Source: Occultella gossypii
GTDB lineage: Bacteria > Actinomycetota > Actinomycetes > Actinomycetales > Beutenbergiaceae
Length of the DNA stretch: 62,974 bases
Direction: 5' to 3'
NCBI RefSeq assembly: GCF_019947135.1
Contig: NZ_JAGSHT010000030.1
Span: 1 to 62,974 of the forward strand
Part shown: positions 33,661 through 42,943 of the stretch, one piece after another
How positions within the stretch are numbered: the stretch's first letter is position 1
How the letters are laid out: each line of letters starts with the position of its first letter
Program-made: the position numbers and the translations under genes
Notes under the pieces: generated by a model
Told to the model about the DNA's origin: nothing
The model's input: the letters and a program-made list of their open reading frames with translations, nothing else
The model's database searches: none

Positions 33661-34647
33661 TCAGCGCACCGGCGCCGTCGTCCCCCGTACGGTCAGCGAT
33701 CCGGCGATCTTGACGTTCGCGGGTCGGGGACCGCCGGCGATCACCTCACCGAGGAGTTCGACGGCGTGTCGGCCGAGGTCCTCGAACGGTGCCGTGACGG
33801 TGGTCAGCGGCGGGGTGAGCGTTCGAGCCAGTAGGACGTCATCGCACCCCACGATGCTGCGATCGACCGGGACCCCGATCCCCCGCTCGGCGAGCCCGGC
33901 GATCACGCCGCACGCCATGAAGTCGTCGAAGGCGAGGATCCCCGTCGCACCCGTCCCGAGGATGTCCGGGACCGCGTCACGCCCGGACTCGAACACCGCC
34001 TCGAACGGTCCGAGCTCGATCACCTGCACGTCGGACGGAGCCGACTTCGCCCAGGCCCGGATCGCCGCCGTGCGCCGCTGCGCCGCCCACGACGCGGCCG
34101 GCCCGCGAAGCACCACCAGGCGCCGGTGCCCCAGTTCGACGAGGTGATCTGCCGCGCCCCGCAGTGCCTCGGAGTTGTCACACACGACGGAAGCCAGGCC
34201 CGCCGCAGCCCGGTTCACCAGGACGGCGGGGGTCGCACCGATCGCCGCCTTGAGCTCCGCGGTGGGTAGCCGGGAGGATGCGACGATCAAGCCGTCCACC
34301 TGCGAGCTCAGCCGCTGCACCAGGCCCGGCTCGGCTGGGCCGCCGACCGCGGCGTCCACCAGCAGCACGGAGGCCTCGATCCCCGCTGCGGCATGCTCGA
34401 TGGACCGCACGAGCGGCGGGAAGAACGGGTTCGTGATGTCCACGACCACGAGACCGATCAGTCCGGTTCGTCCGGTGGCGAGCCCGCGAGCCGCCCGGTT
34501 CGGGGCGTACCCCCGGGCCGCGGCGGTGGCAAGGATCCGTTCCCGGACGTCGTCCTTGACCAGGTCGGGTCGGGAGAACGCGCGGGAGACCGTGGAGCCG
34601 GAGATGCCGAGCTCGGCCGCGAGCGAGTAGATGGTGGCTGCCTTCAC
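33661..34647 (-). CDS. LacI-family repressor B of the glycan regulon
   Basis: The 328-residue protein is a close paralogue of repressor A. The DNA-binding region (ATIYSLAAELGISGSTVSRAFSRPDLV) and hinge (RAARGLATGRTGLIGLVVVDITNPFFPPLV) are nearly identical; the effector domain differs more (SSRLPTAELKAAIGATPAVLVNRAAAGLASVVCDNS). It should bind the same palindromes. The GTG at 34647 is preceded by GGAGGG and matches the start of repressor A. No copy of the operator was found in its own upstream region, so it is probably not autoregulated. It follows the enolase-superfamily gene on the same strand, separated by 235 bp with hairpins. Confidence 0.92.
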   Translation of the reverse strand: MKAATIYSLAAELGISGSTVSRAFSRPDLVKDDVRERILATAAARGYAPNRAARGLATGRTGLIGLVVVDITNPFFPPLVRSIEHAAAGIEASVLLVDAAVGGPAEPGLVQRLSSQVDGLIVASSRLPTAELKAAIGATPAVLVNRAAAGLASVVCDNSEALRGAADHLVELGHRRLVVLRGPAASWAAQRRTAAIRAWAKSAPSDVQVIELGPFEAVFESGRDAVPDILGTGATGILAFDDFMACGVIAGLAERGIGVPVDRSIVGCDDVLLARTLTPPLTTVTAPFEDLGRHAVELLGEVIAGGPRPANVKIAGSLTVRGTTAPVR

Positions 34648-34812
34648 GAGTCCCTCCGACCGTTCCTCGGCCGCGCCGCGCGGACCGATGCCCCACCCGC
34701 CACGACCGTCCTCGGGCGACTCCCGCGGCCACACGCTCCAGGCGCGCCGGGTCGGAATGGTGGCGAGTGAACCCCATCATGACGCACGACGCCCGCCGGC
34801 GGCGCCAGGTTG

Positions 34813-34850
34813 CCACGCGTCTTGCCGCGTGGGTGCCGGCCTGCACCGGC
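34813..34850 (-). terminator. Tandem hairpins after the enolase-superfamily gene
   Basis: CCACGCG-TCTTGC-CGCGTGG is a perfect 7-bp stem, followed by GCCGG-CCTGCA-CCGGC. They lie between the end of the transporter operon and the repressor B gene, and may end that operon. Confidence 0.4.
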
Positions 34851-34882
34851 GGGGTGCGCCCACTCCTGGCTTGAGACCCGGC

Positions 34883-36226
34883 TCAGACCTGGGTCAGCCC
34901 CGGCCGGTCCAGCAGCGGATGACGCACCGCGCCCGCCGCGACGCGCGTCAGAGCCGGATGGCTGGCGCCCAGAGCGCGGTTCCCGGCCGGCGCGTACTGC
35001 CGGCTGTTGTACTCCAGGTGCGGCGAGCTCAGCGGTAGGCCGGTCACCAACCGGGCGGAGTGGGCGAAGGCGCCGGCCACGCAGGTCAGGTCCTGCACGG
35101 TCACGAACAGGTCATGGGCGCGGGCGTAGGCATGAGTGACCAGTGCGGAGGACTGTCCCTTCGAAGCCTTGATCACCACGCCCGACCAGCCGTCGGCACG
35201 CAGCCGGGCGAGCCGCCCCGGATCGCTGTAGCCCTCGTCGATGACCACCGGCACGCCGACACCCGAGAACGCGTCCCGGCCGGGGACCAGAGCGCGCGGC
35301 GTCGGCTGCTCGACGTACCCGAGCCGGGCAGCGGCCCATGGCGCGGTCCGGCGCAGCTCGACCGCGAGCAGCACCGTGGTCGCCGCATCCGGGTAGCCCT
35401 CGTTCGGGTCCACCGCCAGCGTGTACTCGCCCACCTCGCTCTGGGCGACTGCGGCGACGCGCGCGATCCGGGCGGCATCCTCGAGCGGGTCCAGGCCACC
35501 GACCTTCACCTTCAGGTGGCGGATCCCCTCGGCGCGCAGCCAGTCCCGCAGCGATGGCTCACCACCGGCCCGCGACGGGTCACCTGCGGTCGACCGATCA
35601 CCACTCTCCAACGGGTCGCCGACCCCCACCACGTGCTGCACGGGCAGCTGCCGGCGGGGCTCGCCGTGGAAGTCGCCCGGGTACCGCCCACGCAGCGCGG
35701 GGTCCAGCCAGCCCAGGTCCTCGGCCAGGAACTCCTCGTGATACATCGAGAAGGCCGGCCGGCCGGCGGCGCGCGACCACGCGTCGTGGACCGCGTTGTC
35801 GACGGCGCCGAGCGCCAGTGCCGCGGCCAGCCCGGGCAGCTCGCCGGCGCCGTCGACCGCTGCCACGACCGCGGTCCGCGCGGCCTCGAGCTGCCGCCAG
35901 ATCTGGATCGGATCCGCGGGACCCAGCCCTTCGGCACGGCTCGCGAACGCCGCCACGCACGAGCGCATGACGGCGTCCCGGACGTTCGGGTCCAGGGTGG
36001 CGCTCGGCCAGGCCCACGGCACCGAGAGCACACTGTGCCCGCGCCCGGTCGCGGTTCGCCCCGCGCGGTCGGACACCACCACCTCCACCTCGGCGAGGGT
36101 GTAGGACGTCAGGCTACGACCACTGATCACGAACGGTGGGTCGAGCCGCACCCGGTCGAAGGTGGCGTGCGCCTCGCGCACCACCACGTCCGTCGACCGT
36201 GGGCGGACGTCCGGTGTGCTGCTCAA
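34883..36226 (-). CDS. Enolase-superfamily (mandelate racemase/muconate lactonizing-like) enzyme
   Basis: The 447-residue protein keeps the TIM-barrel residues of the superfamily: KxK at about 239/241 (HLKVKVGG), metal ligands Asp273 (AVDPNEGY), Glu306 (YVEQP) and Asp330/Glu331 (VIDEGYSD), and Lys353 (VIKASKGQ). Most relatives in sugar loci are acid-sugar dehydratases that abstract a proton next to a carboxylate. A Ser/Gly/Asp-rich insert (about residues 205-225) precedes the KxK. It is the last gene of the importer operon and overlaps the dehydrogenase gene by 4 bp, so the pair may treat an imported aldonic or uronic acid. The substrate is unknown. Confidence 0.83.
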   Translation of the reverse strand: MSSTPDVRPRSTDVVVREAHATFDRVRLDPPFVISGRSLTSYTLAEVEVVVSDRAGRTATGRGHSVLSVPWAWPSATLDPNVRDAVMRSCVAAFASRAEGLGPADPIQIWRQLEAARTAVVAAVDGAGELPGLAAALALGAVDNAVHDAWSRAAGRPAFSMYHEEFLAEDLGWLDPALRGRYPGDFHGEPRRQLPVQHVVGVGDPLESGDRSTAGDPSRAGGEPSLRDWLRAEGIRHLKVKVGGLDPLEDAARIARVAAVAQSEVGEYTLAVDPNEGYPDAATTVLLAVELRRTAPWAAARLGYVEQPTPRALVPGRDAFSGVGVPVVIDEGYSDPGRLARLRADGWSGVVIKASKGQSSALVTHAYARAHDLFVTVQDLTCVAGAFAHSARLVTGLPLSSPHLEYNSRQYAPAGNRALGASHPALTRVAAGAVRHPLLDRPGLTQV

Positions 36227-37233
36227 CCGAGCCGGTGGTAGTTGTCCGGCGTCACCTCGAACCGCAGCTCGCCGTCGGCGAGGTAGCGGGCGATCTCCGC
36301 CTGGACCGTCCGCCCCTGCGCGAACCGTGCCTCCACGGTGCCGCCGGCCACGTGCGGGGTCAGGATCACGTTCTCCAGCCCGAAGAACGCGCTGTCCGCG
36401 GCGAGCGGCTCCTCGGCGAACACGTCCAGCCCGGCGCGCAGCCGCCCGGAGGTCACCTCGGCGAGCAGCGCCCCGGAGTCGGTGACGGCGGCCCGGGCGG
36501 TGTTGATGACCATCGCCCCGTCACGCAGCAGCGCCAGCTGCTCCGCACCGATCAGGCCCGCCGTCTCGGCGGTCACGGGAGTGTGGATGGAGAGCACGTC
36601 GCTGGTAGCGCACAGCTCGTCGAGGTCGCACAGCGTCACACCGAGCCGCGCCGCGTCCTCGGCACTGACGTACGGGTCGTAGGCTCGCAACGCGCTGGCG
36701 CCGAGCCCTTGCACCATCCGGGCGTAGTGCCGACCGACGCGACTGAGCGAGACGAGTCCGATCCGTTGTGCGGAGATGCTGTGCCCGAGCATCCCGACAC
36801 CGCCGGTCCGCCAGTCCCGGGAGGACTGGAACCGGCGATCGTGCAGCACCAGGTTGCGCAGCAGCGCCATCGTCATGGTGACGGACATCTCCGCGACGGC
36901 CACGGCCATCGCCTCCGAGCCGCCCTGGGCCAGCCGGAGGCCGGCGCCGAGGATCTCGACGGGATAGAGGCCTCGGACCGATCCCGCACTGTGCACGGCC
37001 AGTTTCAACCGAGGGCCGGTCAGGATCGCCGGATCGAACCGCTGCGTGGTCCAGGAGGTGATGAGTACATCGAACTCGCTCCCGACCCCCGGGGGCACCG
37101 GAACGCGCGGCTCCGCGCCGTCAGGGTGGACGATCTCCCCGAGGTCGGCCAGCGCACGCCGGGTGGAGTCGTCGTAGAGCCGGGCGAACTCGGCGGGTTC
37201 GATCGCGACGAAGATTCTCATTGTCTCTGCCAT
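36223..37233 (-). CDS. D-isomer-specific 2-hydroxyacid dehydrogenase-like protein
   Basis: The 336-residue protein has the NAD-binding region RIGLVSLSRVGRHYARMV (a degenerate GxGxxG) and the catalytic trio: Arg in VINTARAAVTD, Glu in DVFAEEPLAAD and His in LTPHVAGGT. Such enzymes reduce or oxidise 2-keto/2-hydroxy acids. The ATG at 37233 overlaps the ATPase gene by 16 bp and is favoured by AGGAG five bases upstream; an ATG at 37221 overlapping the ATPase stop is possible. Its place between importer and enolase-type enzyme suggests work on a sugar acid. Confidence 0.85.
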   Translation of the reverse strand: MAETMRIFVAIEPAEFARLYDDSTRRALADLGEIVHPDGAEPRVPVPPGVGSEFDVLITSWTTQRFDPAILTGPRLKLAVHSAGSVRGLYPVEILGAGLRLAQGGSEAMAVAVAEMSVTMTMALLRNLVLHDRRFQSSRDWRTGGVGMLGHSISAQRIGLVSLSRVGRHYARMVQGLGASALRAYDPYVSAEDAARLGVTLCDLDELCATSDVLSIHTPVTAETAGLIGAEQLALLRDGAMVINTARAAVTDSGALLAEVTSGRLRAGLDVFAEEPLAADSAFFGLENVILTPHVAGGTVEARFAQGRTVQAEIARYLADGELRFEVTPDNYHRLG

Positions 37234-38957
37234 GCCACTCCTGGGAGGTCGGTCGCCTCGGGGTCCGTGACGGCGCCGCGCACAGGCAGCACCGCCTCCA
37301 GCAGTGCCCGGGTGTACTCGTGCTGCGGATTCGCGAACAGGTCGGCGGTGCGGGCTCGTTCCACAACCTGTCCGCGACGCATCACGATCACGTCATCGGC
37401 GAGTCGTTCCACGACGGCCAGGTTGTGCGTGATGAGCAGCAGCGCGAAGCCCAGCCGGGACTGCAGGTCCCGCAACAGGTCGAGGACCTGCATCTGGACG
37501 GATGCGTCCAGCGCGGAGGTGGGCTCGTCCCCCACCAGGAACTTCGGCTTCAGCGCCAGGGCGCGGGCGATCGCCACGCGTTGCTGCTGCCCGCCGGAGA
37601 GCTGGCGGGGGTACATGTCGAGGTAGGCCGGGCCGAGCTCCACCAGCCGCAGCAGGTCGACCGCTCGGTCGCGGCGTTCGGTCGGCGTGCCGATCTTGTT
37701 GATGCGCAGCGGCTCGGCGATGTTCTCGGCGACCGTATGCGTCGGCAGCAGGGAACCGTACGGCGACTGGAACACCATCTGCATCCCGCGTCGCCGGGCC
37801 CGAAGCGCCTTGGGCGCCAACGCGCCGAGGTCCTCGCCATCGAACGTGACCCGGCCCGAGGTCGGCTCGATCAGGCGCAGCACGAGCCGGGCGAGCGTGG
37901 ACTTTCCGGACCCGGACTCCCCGACCACGCCGAGGGTGCGCCCGGGCAGCAGGTCCAGCGAGACCTCGTCCACCGCCACCACATCCCCGCCACGGCTGGC
38001 GAACACCTTCGTGAGGTCCCGTACCTGCAGCAACGCCTCCGACGGCGTCCCCGCGGTATCGGTGATCGCCACCACCTCGCGCTCGGGTACGTCCATGCCC
38101 ACGTCGAGGGCCGCATCGATCAGCGACCTGCTGTAGGCCTCCTTGGGGCTGCGCAGCAGTTGTGCGATCGGCGCGCGCTCGACGACGTCACCGTCGCGCA
38201 GCACGACGGCGTCGTCGCAGACGTACCGGGCCACACCCAGATCGTGCGTGATCATCACCATCGCCATGCCCTGGTCACGCAGGTGCACGAGCAGGTCGAG
38301 GATCTGCTTCTGCACGGTGACGTCGAGGGCGGTGGTGGGCTCGTCGGCGATGACCACGTCCGGCCGGGCGATCGTGGCCATCGCGATCATGGCGCGCTGT
38401 CGCATGCCCCCGGAGAGCTGGAACGGGTACATCCGGATCCGCCGCTCGGGTTCCGGGATGCCCACGTCACCGAGGGCCTCGACGGCCCGCCGGCGGGCGT
38501 CGCTCTTGTTGGCCAAGCCGTGCCAGATCAGGTGCTCGGTGAGCTGCCGTTCCAGCGGGATCGAGGGGTTCAATGCCTCCATGGCGTTCTGGAACACCAT
38601 GCCGACCTGCCGCCCGCGGACCCGCCGGACCTTGGCCTCGCCCGCGGTCAGCAGGTCGAGGCCAGGTGAGCCTTCGGCGGTGAGCACGGCCGACCCCTGC
38701 ACCCGCGCGTTGCCCGGCAGCAGGCCGAGGATGGCGCGCATCGACACGCTCTTCCCGCTGCCCGACTCCCCGACGAGCGCCAGGGAGCCGTGGTGCGGCA
38801 GCGAGAACGAGAGGTCGTGGACCACCGTCTTGACGCCGTCGGGCAGGGCGAAGCCCACGGTGAGGCCGGAGACCTCCAGGACGGGCTTGCGCGACGCGGC
38901 GGACCCGGCTGCGCGGGGGCCGTCCGACGGCTCAGCTCTCATCGACGTCGAAAGCAT
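37218..38957 (-). CDS. Fused two-domain ABC ATPase (DppD-DppF type)
   Basis: The 579-residue protein joins two ATPase modules. The first has Walker A GESGSGKS, signature LSGGMRQR and Walker B VIADEPT; the second has Walker A GESGSGKS, signature LSGGQQQR and Walker B LVGDEPT. Both H-loops (MVMITHDLG, LLLITHNLA) are present. It powers the peptide/nickel-type importer whose permeases and binding protein precede it in the operon. The ATG at 38957 is chosen for the GGAG six bases upstream; it overlaps the DppC-like gene by 26 bp. An ATG at 38942 is an alternative. Confidence 0.93.
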   Translation of the reverse strand: MLSTSMRAEPSDGPRAAGSAASRKPVLEVSGLTVGFALPDGVKTVVHDLSFSLPHHGSLALVGESGSGKSVSMRAILGLLPGNARVQGSAVLTAEGSPGLDLLTAGEAKVRRVRGRQVGMVFQNAMEALNPSIPLERQLTEHLIWHGLANKSDARRRAVEALGDVGIPEPERRIRMYPFQLSGGMRQRAMIAMATIARPDVVIADEPTTALDVTVQKQILDLLVHLRDQGMAMVMITHDLGVARYVCDDAVVLRDGDVVERAPIAQLLRSPKEAYSRSLIDAALDVGMDVPEREVVAITDTAGTPSEALLQVRDLTKVFASRGGDVVAVDEVSLDLLPGRTLGVVGESGSGKSTLARLVLRLIEPTSGRVTFDGEDLGALAPKALRARRRGMQMVFQSPYGSLLPTHTVAENIAEPLRINKIGTPTERRDRAVDLLRLVELGPAYLDMYPRQLSGGQQQRVAIARALALKPKFLVGDEPTSALDASVQMQVLDLLRDLQSRLGFALLLITHNLAVVERLADDVIVMRRGQVVERARTADLFANPQHEYTRALLEAVLPVRGAVTDPEATDLPGVAWQRQ

Positions 38958-39837
38958 CACGAACTCCGTCTCCCACCCAGGTGAAGGCCAGCATGATGAG
39001 CACGAACACACCGACCGGCCAGGCGATGAGCTCGGGATTGGTCTGGACGAACCGGTACCCCTCGTTGATCATCGTGCCCAGTGAGGGTGTCGGTGGTGCG
39101 ACGCCGAGGCCGAGGATCGCCAGACCCGCTTCGGCGAGCATGTTGGCCGGGATGCCGAAGCTGGTGGTCACCAGCACCGGACCGAGCGCTCCCGGCACCA
39201 TGTACCGCATCACCAGGGTCCACGGTCCGGCTCCCATGGCCCGCCCGGCCTCGACGAACTCGAGCGTCTTCATCCGCATGATCTGAGCCCGCAGGAGCCG
39301 GGACTGACCCACCCAGCTGGCGATGGTCAGGGCCAGGATGACGGCCCAGGTGCTGCGCCCGAGCACCGCGACGAGCAGCACCGCGAACAGGTAGCCGGGG
39401 AAGGCGAACATCACGTCGGTCAGCGCCATCAGCCACTGATCGATCTTGCCGCCCTTGTATCCGGCGAGCAGGCCGACGGCGAACGCGATGATCAGGGACA
39501 GCAGCTCGGCCATGATGCCCACGAACAGAGCCGTCCGGAGGCTGAACAGCAGGCGGCTGAGGACGTCGCGGCCGAGCAGGTCGGTGCCCATCAGGTGGCC
39601 CGGTGAGAAGGACGGCAGGAACTCCTGCCCCGGGTTGATGGTGGCGTAGTGGTGCGGGGCGATCAGCGGTGCGGCCAACGCCGTCAGGCAGGCCAGCGCG
39701 ACGAGTGCGAGCCCGAGCACGGCCAGCCGGTTGCGCCGGAACCGCGCCGCGCGGCGGGACCACTCGCTGCGCGGAGGCGGAAGGCTGATGGTGATCGGAC
39801 CGGGGCCGGCCGCCGGCGCCTTGACGGTGGCGGTCAT
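38932..39837 (-). CDS. ABC transporter permease, DppC-like
   Basis: The 301-residue membrane protein begins with the cytoplasmic RFRRNRLAVLGLALV segment characteristic of DppC/OppC, has six helices and an EAA loop (EFVEAGRAMGAGPWTLVMRYMVPGAL). The early loop has the family motif HLMGTDLLGRDVLSRLLF. It pairs with the DppB-like protein. The start ATG overlaps the preceding stop by 4 bp. Confidence 0.93.
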   Translation of the reverse strand: MTATVKAPAAGPGPITISLPPPRSEWSRRAARFRRNRLAVLGLALVALACLTALAAPLIAPHHYATINPGQEFLPSFSPGHLMGTDLLGRDVLSRLLFSLRTALFVGIMAELLSLIIAFAVGLLAGYKGGKIDQWLMALTDVMFAFPGYLFAVLLVAVLGRSTWAVILALTIASWVGQSRLLRAQIMRMKTLEFVEAGRAMGAGPWTLVMRYMVPGALGPVLVTTSFGIPANMLAEAGLAILGLGVAPPTPSLGTMINEGYRFVQTNPELIAWPVGVFVLIMLAFTWVGDGVRDAFDVDES

Positions 39838-40880
39838 GACGCTCCCCCTACCGCGACGGGCCGACGGCGCCCGGAGCCGGCGTCACGAGCGCGCCGAGCG
39901 GACTCCTCACCGGTGCGGGTCAGGCCGAGATCGGCCCGCACCCGGGGGTCGAGCAGGGCGTAGATGAGGTCGACCACCAGGTTCATCACCATCAGCAGTG
40001 CCGCGAAGAACAGGGTGGTCCCCATCAGCAGGGGCATGTCCCGGCCCACGGCCGCCTCGGTGAAGTACCGGCCGAGGCCGGGCACCCCGAAGATCGACTC
40101 CACGAAGATCGTGCCGGTCGCCAACCCGGCGAACATCGGCCCGAGCACCGTCACGAGCGGCATCATCGAGTTGCGGAGCACGTGGCGGACCATGATGGTG
40201 CGGGACCGGCCACCCTTGGACTTGGCGGCCACCACGTACTCCTCGCGCAGGTTCTCCAGCACGGAGTTGCGCACGTAGCGGGCCAGCACGCCGATCGGCG
40301 CGATCGAGAGTGCGAGCACGGGCAGGATCATGTTCGCCGGCCCGTCCCATCCGAACGGTGGCAGCAGGCTGAGCATCCCGGAGAAGACGATCACCAGGAC
40401 CAGGCCGGCCAGGTAGTTGGGCAGCCCATGCCCCAGGGTCGCGGCGAACATGGTGCCCCAGTCCCAGACGGACTTGCGGCGCACCGCGGCCAGGATCCCG
40501 AGCGGCACCGCGACCAGCACCGAGATCAGGATCGCCCCGACGGCGAGACTGGCGGAGATCGGGAACGCGCCGGCGATGATCTCCTCCACGTCGAGGTGCT
40601 GGTACTTGTAGCTGGGGCCCATGTCCCCGGTGACGGCACCGGCCATGAACTTCAGGTACTGCTGCCACACCGGGATGTCCTCGCCGTAGCGAGCCGCCAG
40701 CCCGGCCTGCTGCTCCGAGGTGGCCTCCTGGGCCAGGCCGACGGTGCCCCCGCCGGACGCCTGGATGCTGGCGAAGTCGCCGGGCGCCAGCTGGAGCAGC
40801 GTGAACGTCAGCATCGAGACGGCGATCAGGCAGAGGACCACCCGGAGCAGCCGGCGGCCGATGTACATCGCGAGCTTCAC
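39834..40880 (-). CDS. ABC transporter permease, DppB-like
   Basis: The 348-residue protein starts MYIGRRLLRVVLCLIAVSMLTFTLLQLAPGD, the DppB hallmark, with a periplasmic loop before helix 2 and the EAA loop EEYVVAAKSKGGRSRTIMVRHVLRN. It forms the channel with the DppC-like subunit. The gene starts 61 bp after the binding-protein gene ends. Confidence 0.93.
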   Translation of the reverse strand: MKLAMYIGRRLLRVVLCLIAVSMLTFTLLQLAPGDFASIQASGGGTVGLAQEATSEQQAGLAARYGEDIPVWQQYLKFMAGAVTGDMGPSYKYQHLDVEEIIAGAFPISASLAVGAILISVLVAVPLGILAAVRRKSVWDWGTMFAATLGHGLPNYLAGLVLVIVFSGMLSLLPPFGWDGPANMILPVLALSIAPIGVLARYVRNSVLENLREEYVVAAKSKGGRSRTIMVRHVLRNSMMPLVTVLGPMFAGLATGTIFVESIFGVPGLGRYFTEAAVGRDMPLLMGTTLFFAALLMVMNLVVDLIYALLDPRVRADLGLTRTGEESARRARDAGSGRRRPVAVGGAS

Positions 40881-40941
40881 CTTGGCCTGCCCTTCTGACG
40901 CGGTGCCGGGGCCCGCCAGGGCCCCTCGGGGGCTGCGCTGC

Positions 40942-42705
40942 TCATCCTTCGCTGCGGCTGAGGTACTTGTAGTAGCAGGTCTCCGGCGCTGCGCGGGGCG
41001 CGAAGCCCTCGACGTCGTCGGCCACCGCGAACAGACGGGAGTTCCACATCAGCGGGATGGTGAACGCCATCTCCTCGCGCAGTGCCGCGGCCTGGAGGAA
41101 CGTCTGGGTGCGTTCCGCCTCGTCCACGGTGCCGCGGGCCTGCACGGCGAGTTCGGCGAACTCCTGGGCCCGCGGGTCGGAGTTGGTGGCCAGCGACTCC
41201 TCGAGGGCGGCGGCCTTCGCGGCGCCGTCGAGGCTCTCGTCGGCCTGGATCACCTGGTGGGCGAGCCAGTCCTCGGTGCTGAGACTGAACTGACGCACGT
41301 AGTCCGGGCCGAAGATGTTGTTCACCCAGTTGCTCATCGTGGTCAGGCCGGAGAAGGTACCGCCGTAGAAGCTCATCAGGGAGGTGTCCTCGAACGGCGC
41401 CCACCGAGTCTCGGTGTGCACACCGCCCTCGAGGAGCTCGATGTGCAGCGTGATCCCGAGCGCCTCGTGCCACTGCTCGGCGAGCGCCTCGAGCCAGGGC
41501 GACTCGAACGTGAACTGCAGGCGCGCGTCGGGCAGCCCGTCTCCGAAACCGGCCTCGTCCAGCAGCGCGAGGGCGCCGTCCACGTCGTAGGCGACGGCCA
41601 GGCCGGAGTCCCAGCCGGGGACCGTGTTGCCCGGGATCAGGGTGGTGCCTCCTTCCGAACCACCGGTCACCGCGGCGAGCGCGTCCCGGTCGATCGCCAT
41701 GGACAGGGCTCGGCGGACCCGCTCGTCGTTGATCGCCTCGTGCCCGCCCCACATCCGCTGCAGATACGTGATGCCGTAGCCCGGCACCTCGACGATCTTC
41801 TCCTGCAGTTCCGGGTCCTGCTGCACCACGGTGGCGTTGGCCGAGACGATGTCCAGGTCGCCGGAGTTGAACGAGGTCAGGGTGGCCGTGGCGTCCATGC
41901 CCAGCACCATGTCGATGGTGGCGACGCGGACCGAGGCGAAGTCCCAGTACGACTCGTTCGCGACCATCTTCAGCGACGACGTCGGGGACCACGTCTGTGG
42001 CACATAGGCGCCGTTGCCAACCCAGTTCTCGGGCTGCATCCAGTCCTGCGGCATCGCCTCGAGGCTGGCCGGGTGCAGCAGCACCATCGAGTAGTGCGAC
42101 ATCAGCAGCAGGAAGTCGGAGTTGGGTGCCTCGAGCTCGACGACGAGGGTCGCGTCGTCGGACGCGCTGATGCCCACGTTGGCCCAGTCGGTGTCGGCGC
42201 CGGAGAGGTGCTCGGTGGCGCCCTTGATGCCAAGACCGCTGAGGTAGCTGGACGCGCCGGCGGCGTAGTTCGTGCCGGCGCCGGTGGGCGTGAGCAGACG
42301 CTTGAAGCTCCACTCGGCGTCGCCGGCCGTGACCGGGTCGCCGTTGGACCAGGTCGCCCCCGCCCGCATCGTGAAGGTGTAGGTGCTCGCGTCCTCGGAC
42401 ACCTCCCAGCTCTCGGCGGCGGCCGGGACCACATCGTTGCCCTCGTCGTTGGAGAGCACCAGGCCTTCCAGCAGCCCGGCCGGGACCACCAGCATCACGT
42501 TGTTGACGTAGTGCGGGTCGAGCGAGTCGATCGACCCGCTGGAGATGGCCAGCCTCATCGTGCCCGAGGGGCCCTCCGCGCCATCGGCCCCGGTCGGCTC
42601 GGGCTCGTCCTGTCCCTCGAAGCCGCAGCCTGCGAGGGTCAGGCCGGTCACCCCGATTCCGCCGCCGAGGAACAAGCGTCGACTGACTGTGATCCCACCG
42701 TTCAT
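40942..42705 (-). CDS. Family 5 ABC transporter binding lipoprotein (TAT-type signal)
   Basis: The 587-residue protein has a twin-arginine signal (SRRLFLGGG), lipobox LAGC and an Asp/Glu-rich linker. The body has the SBP_bac_5 features: DPHYVNNVMLVVPAGLLEGLV, a WSNGDPVTAGD segment (as in FsDGtPvtAeDV) and RRALSMAIDRDALA. The family was named for peptides, but many members bind oligosaccharides, which this context favours. The ATG at 42705 is preceded by GGAGAG. It is the first gene of a six-gene operon (binding protein, DppB, DppC, ATPase, dehydrogenase, enolase-type enzyme), with a LacI-type operator at its start site. Confidence 0.92.
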   Translation of the reverse strand: MNGGITVSRRLFLGGGIGVTGLTLAGCGFEGQDEPEPTGADGAEGPSGTMRLAISSGSIDSLDPHYVNNVMLVVPAGLLEGLVLSNDEGNDVVPAAAESWEVSEDASTYTFTMRAGATWSNGDPVTAGDAEWSFKRLLTPTGAGTNYAAGASSYLSGLGIKGATEHLSGADTDWANVGISASDDATLVVELEAPNSDFLLLMSHYSMVLLHPASLEAMPQDWMQPENWVGNGAYVPQTWSPTSSLKMVANESYWDFASVRVATIDMVLGMDATATLTSFNSGDLDIVSANATVVQQDPELQEKIVEVPGYGITYLQRMWGGHEAINDERVRRALSMAIDRDALAAVTGGSEGGTTLIPGNTVPGWDSGLAVAYDVDGALALLDEAGFGDGLPDARLQFTFESPWLEALAEQWHEALGITLHIELLEGGVHTETRWAPFEDTSLMSFYGGTFSGLTTMSNWVNNIFGPDYVRQFSLSTEDWLAHQVIQADESLDGAAKAAALEESLATNSDPRAQEFAELAVQARGTVDEAERTQTFLQAAALREEMAFTIPLMWNSRLFAVADDVEGFAPRAAPETCYYKYLSRSEG

Positions 42706-42733
42706 CTGAACTCTCCGTTCGGCCGGGTTGCGC

Positions 42734-42749
42734 GTCACACCGCTGTGAC
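42734..42749. promoter_or_regulatory. Perfect inverted repeat in the leader of the importer operon
   Basis: GTCACA-CCGC-TGTGAC is a perfect 6-bp inverted repeat between the operator and the binding-protein gene. It could be another regulator's site (half-sites like those of CRP but in the reverse order) or an mRNA hairpin. Confidence 0.35.
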
Positions 42750-42760
42750 TGGACTCACGT

Positions 42761-42774
42761 TGCAACCGATTGCA
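42761..42774. promoter_or_regulatory. LacI-regulon operator, importer operon
   Basis: TGCAACCGATTGCA, four bases after the minus-strand -10 box; it covers the expected start of transcription. Confidence 0.8.
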
Positions 42775-42778
42775 AGTC

Positions 42779-42808
42779 AACATAGCCACTCCGTGCGGAC
42801 CAGGTCAA
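42779..42808 (-). promoter_or_regulatory. Promoter of the importer operon
   Basis: Minus-strand TTGACC (42803-42808), 18 bp, TATGTT (42779-42784), followed by GACT and then the operator; the arrangement matches the NagB-like promoter base for base in spacing. Confidence 0.65.
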
Positions 42809-42882
42809 GTGGTGCGGTGTCACGCGTTCGTTTCGTCCGGCCGACCTCGCTCACCGTGGCCGGCCACGCTCGCCGGAGACCC

Positions 42883-42912
42883 TTGACAGCACACCCGAGC
42901 CAGCCCTACGTT
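42883..42912 (+). promoter_or_regulatory. Promoter of the third propeller gene
   Basis: A perfect -35 TTGACA (42883-42888) lies 18 bp from a weak -10 TACGTT (42907-42912). An operator follows at 42930. The 343-bp region 42706-43048 holds only these control elements and no gene. Confidence 0.5.
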
Positions 42913-42929
42913 CACCACACCCCGCGGTC

Positions 42930-42943
42930 TACAACCGGTTGCA
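42930..42943. promoter_or_regulatory. LacI-regulon operator, third propeller gene
   Basis: TACAACCGGTTGCA, one mismatch to TGCAANCGNTTGCA in the left half; it lies downstream of the predicted start site, 169 bp from the importer operator. Confidence 0.65.
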
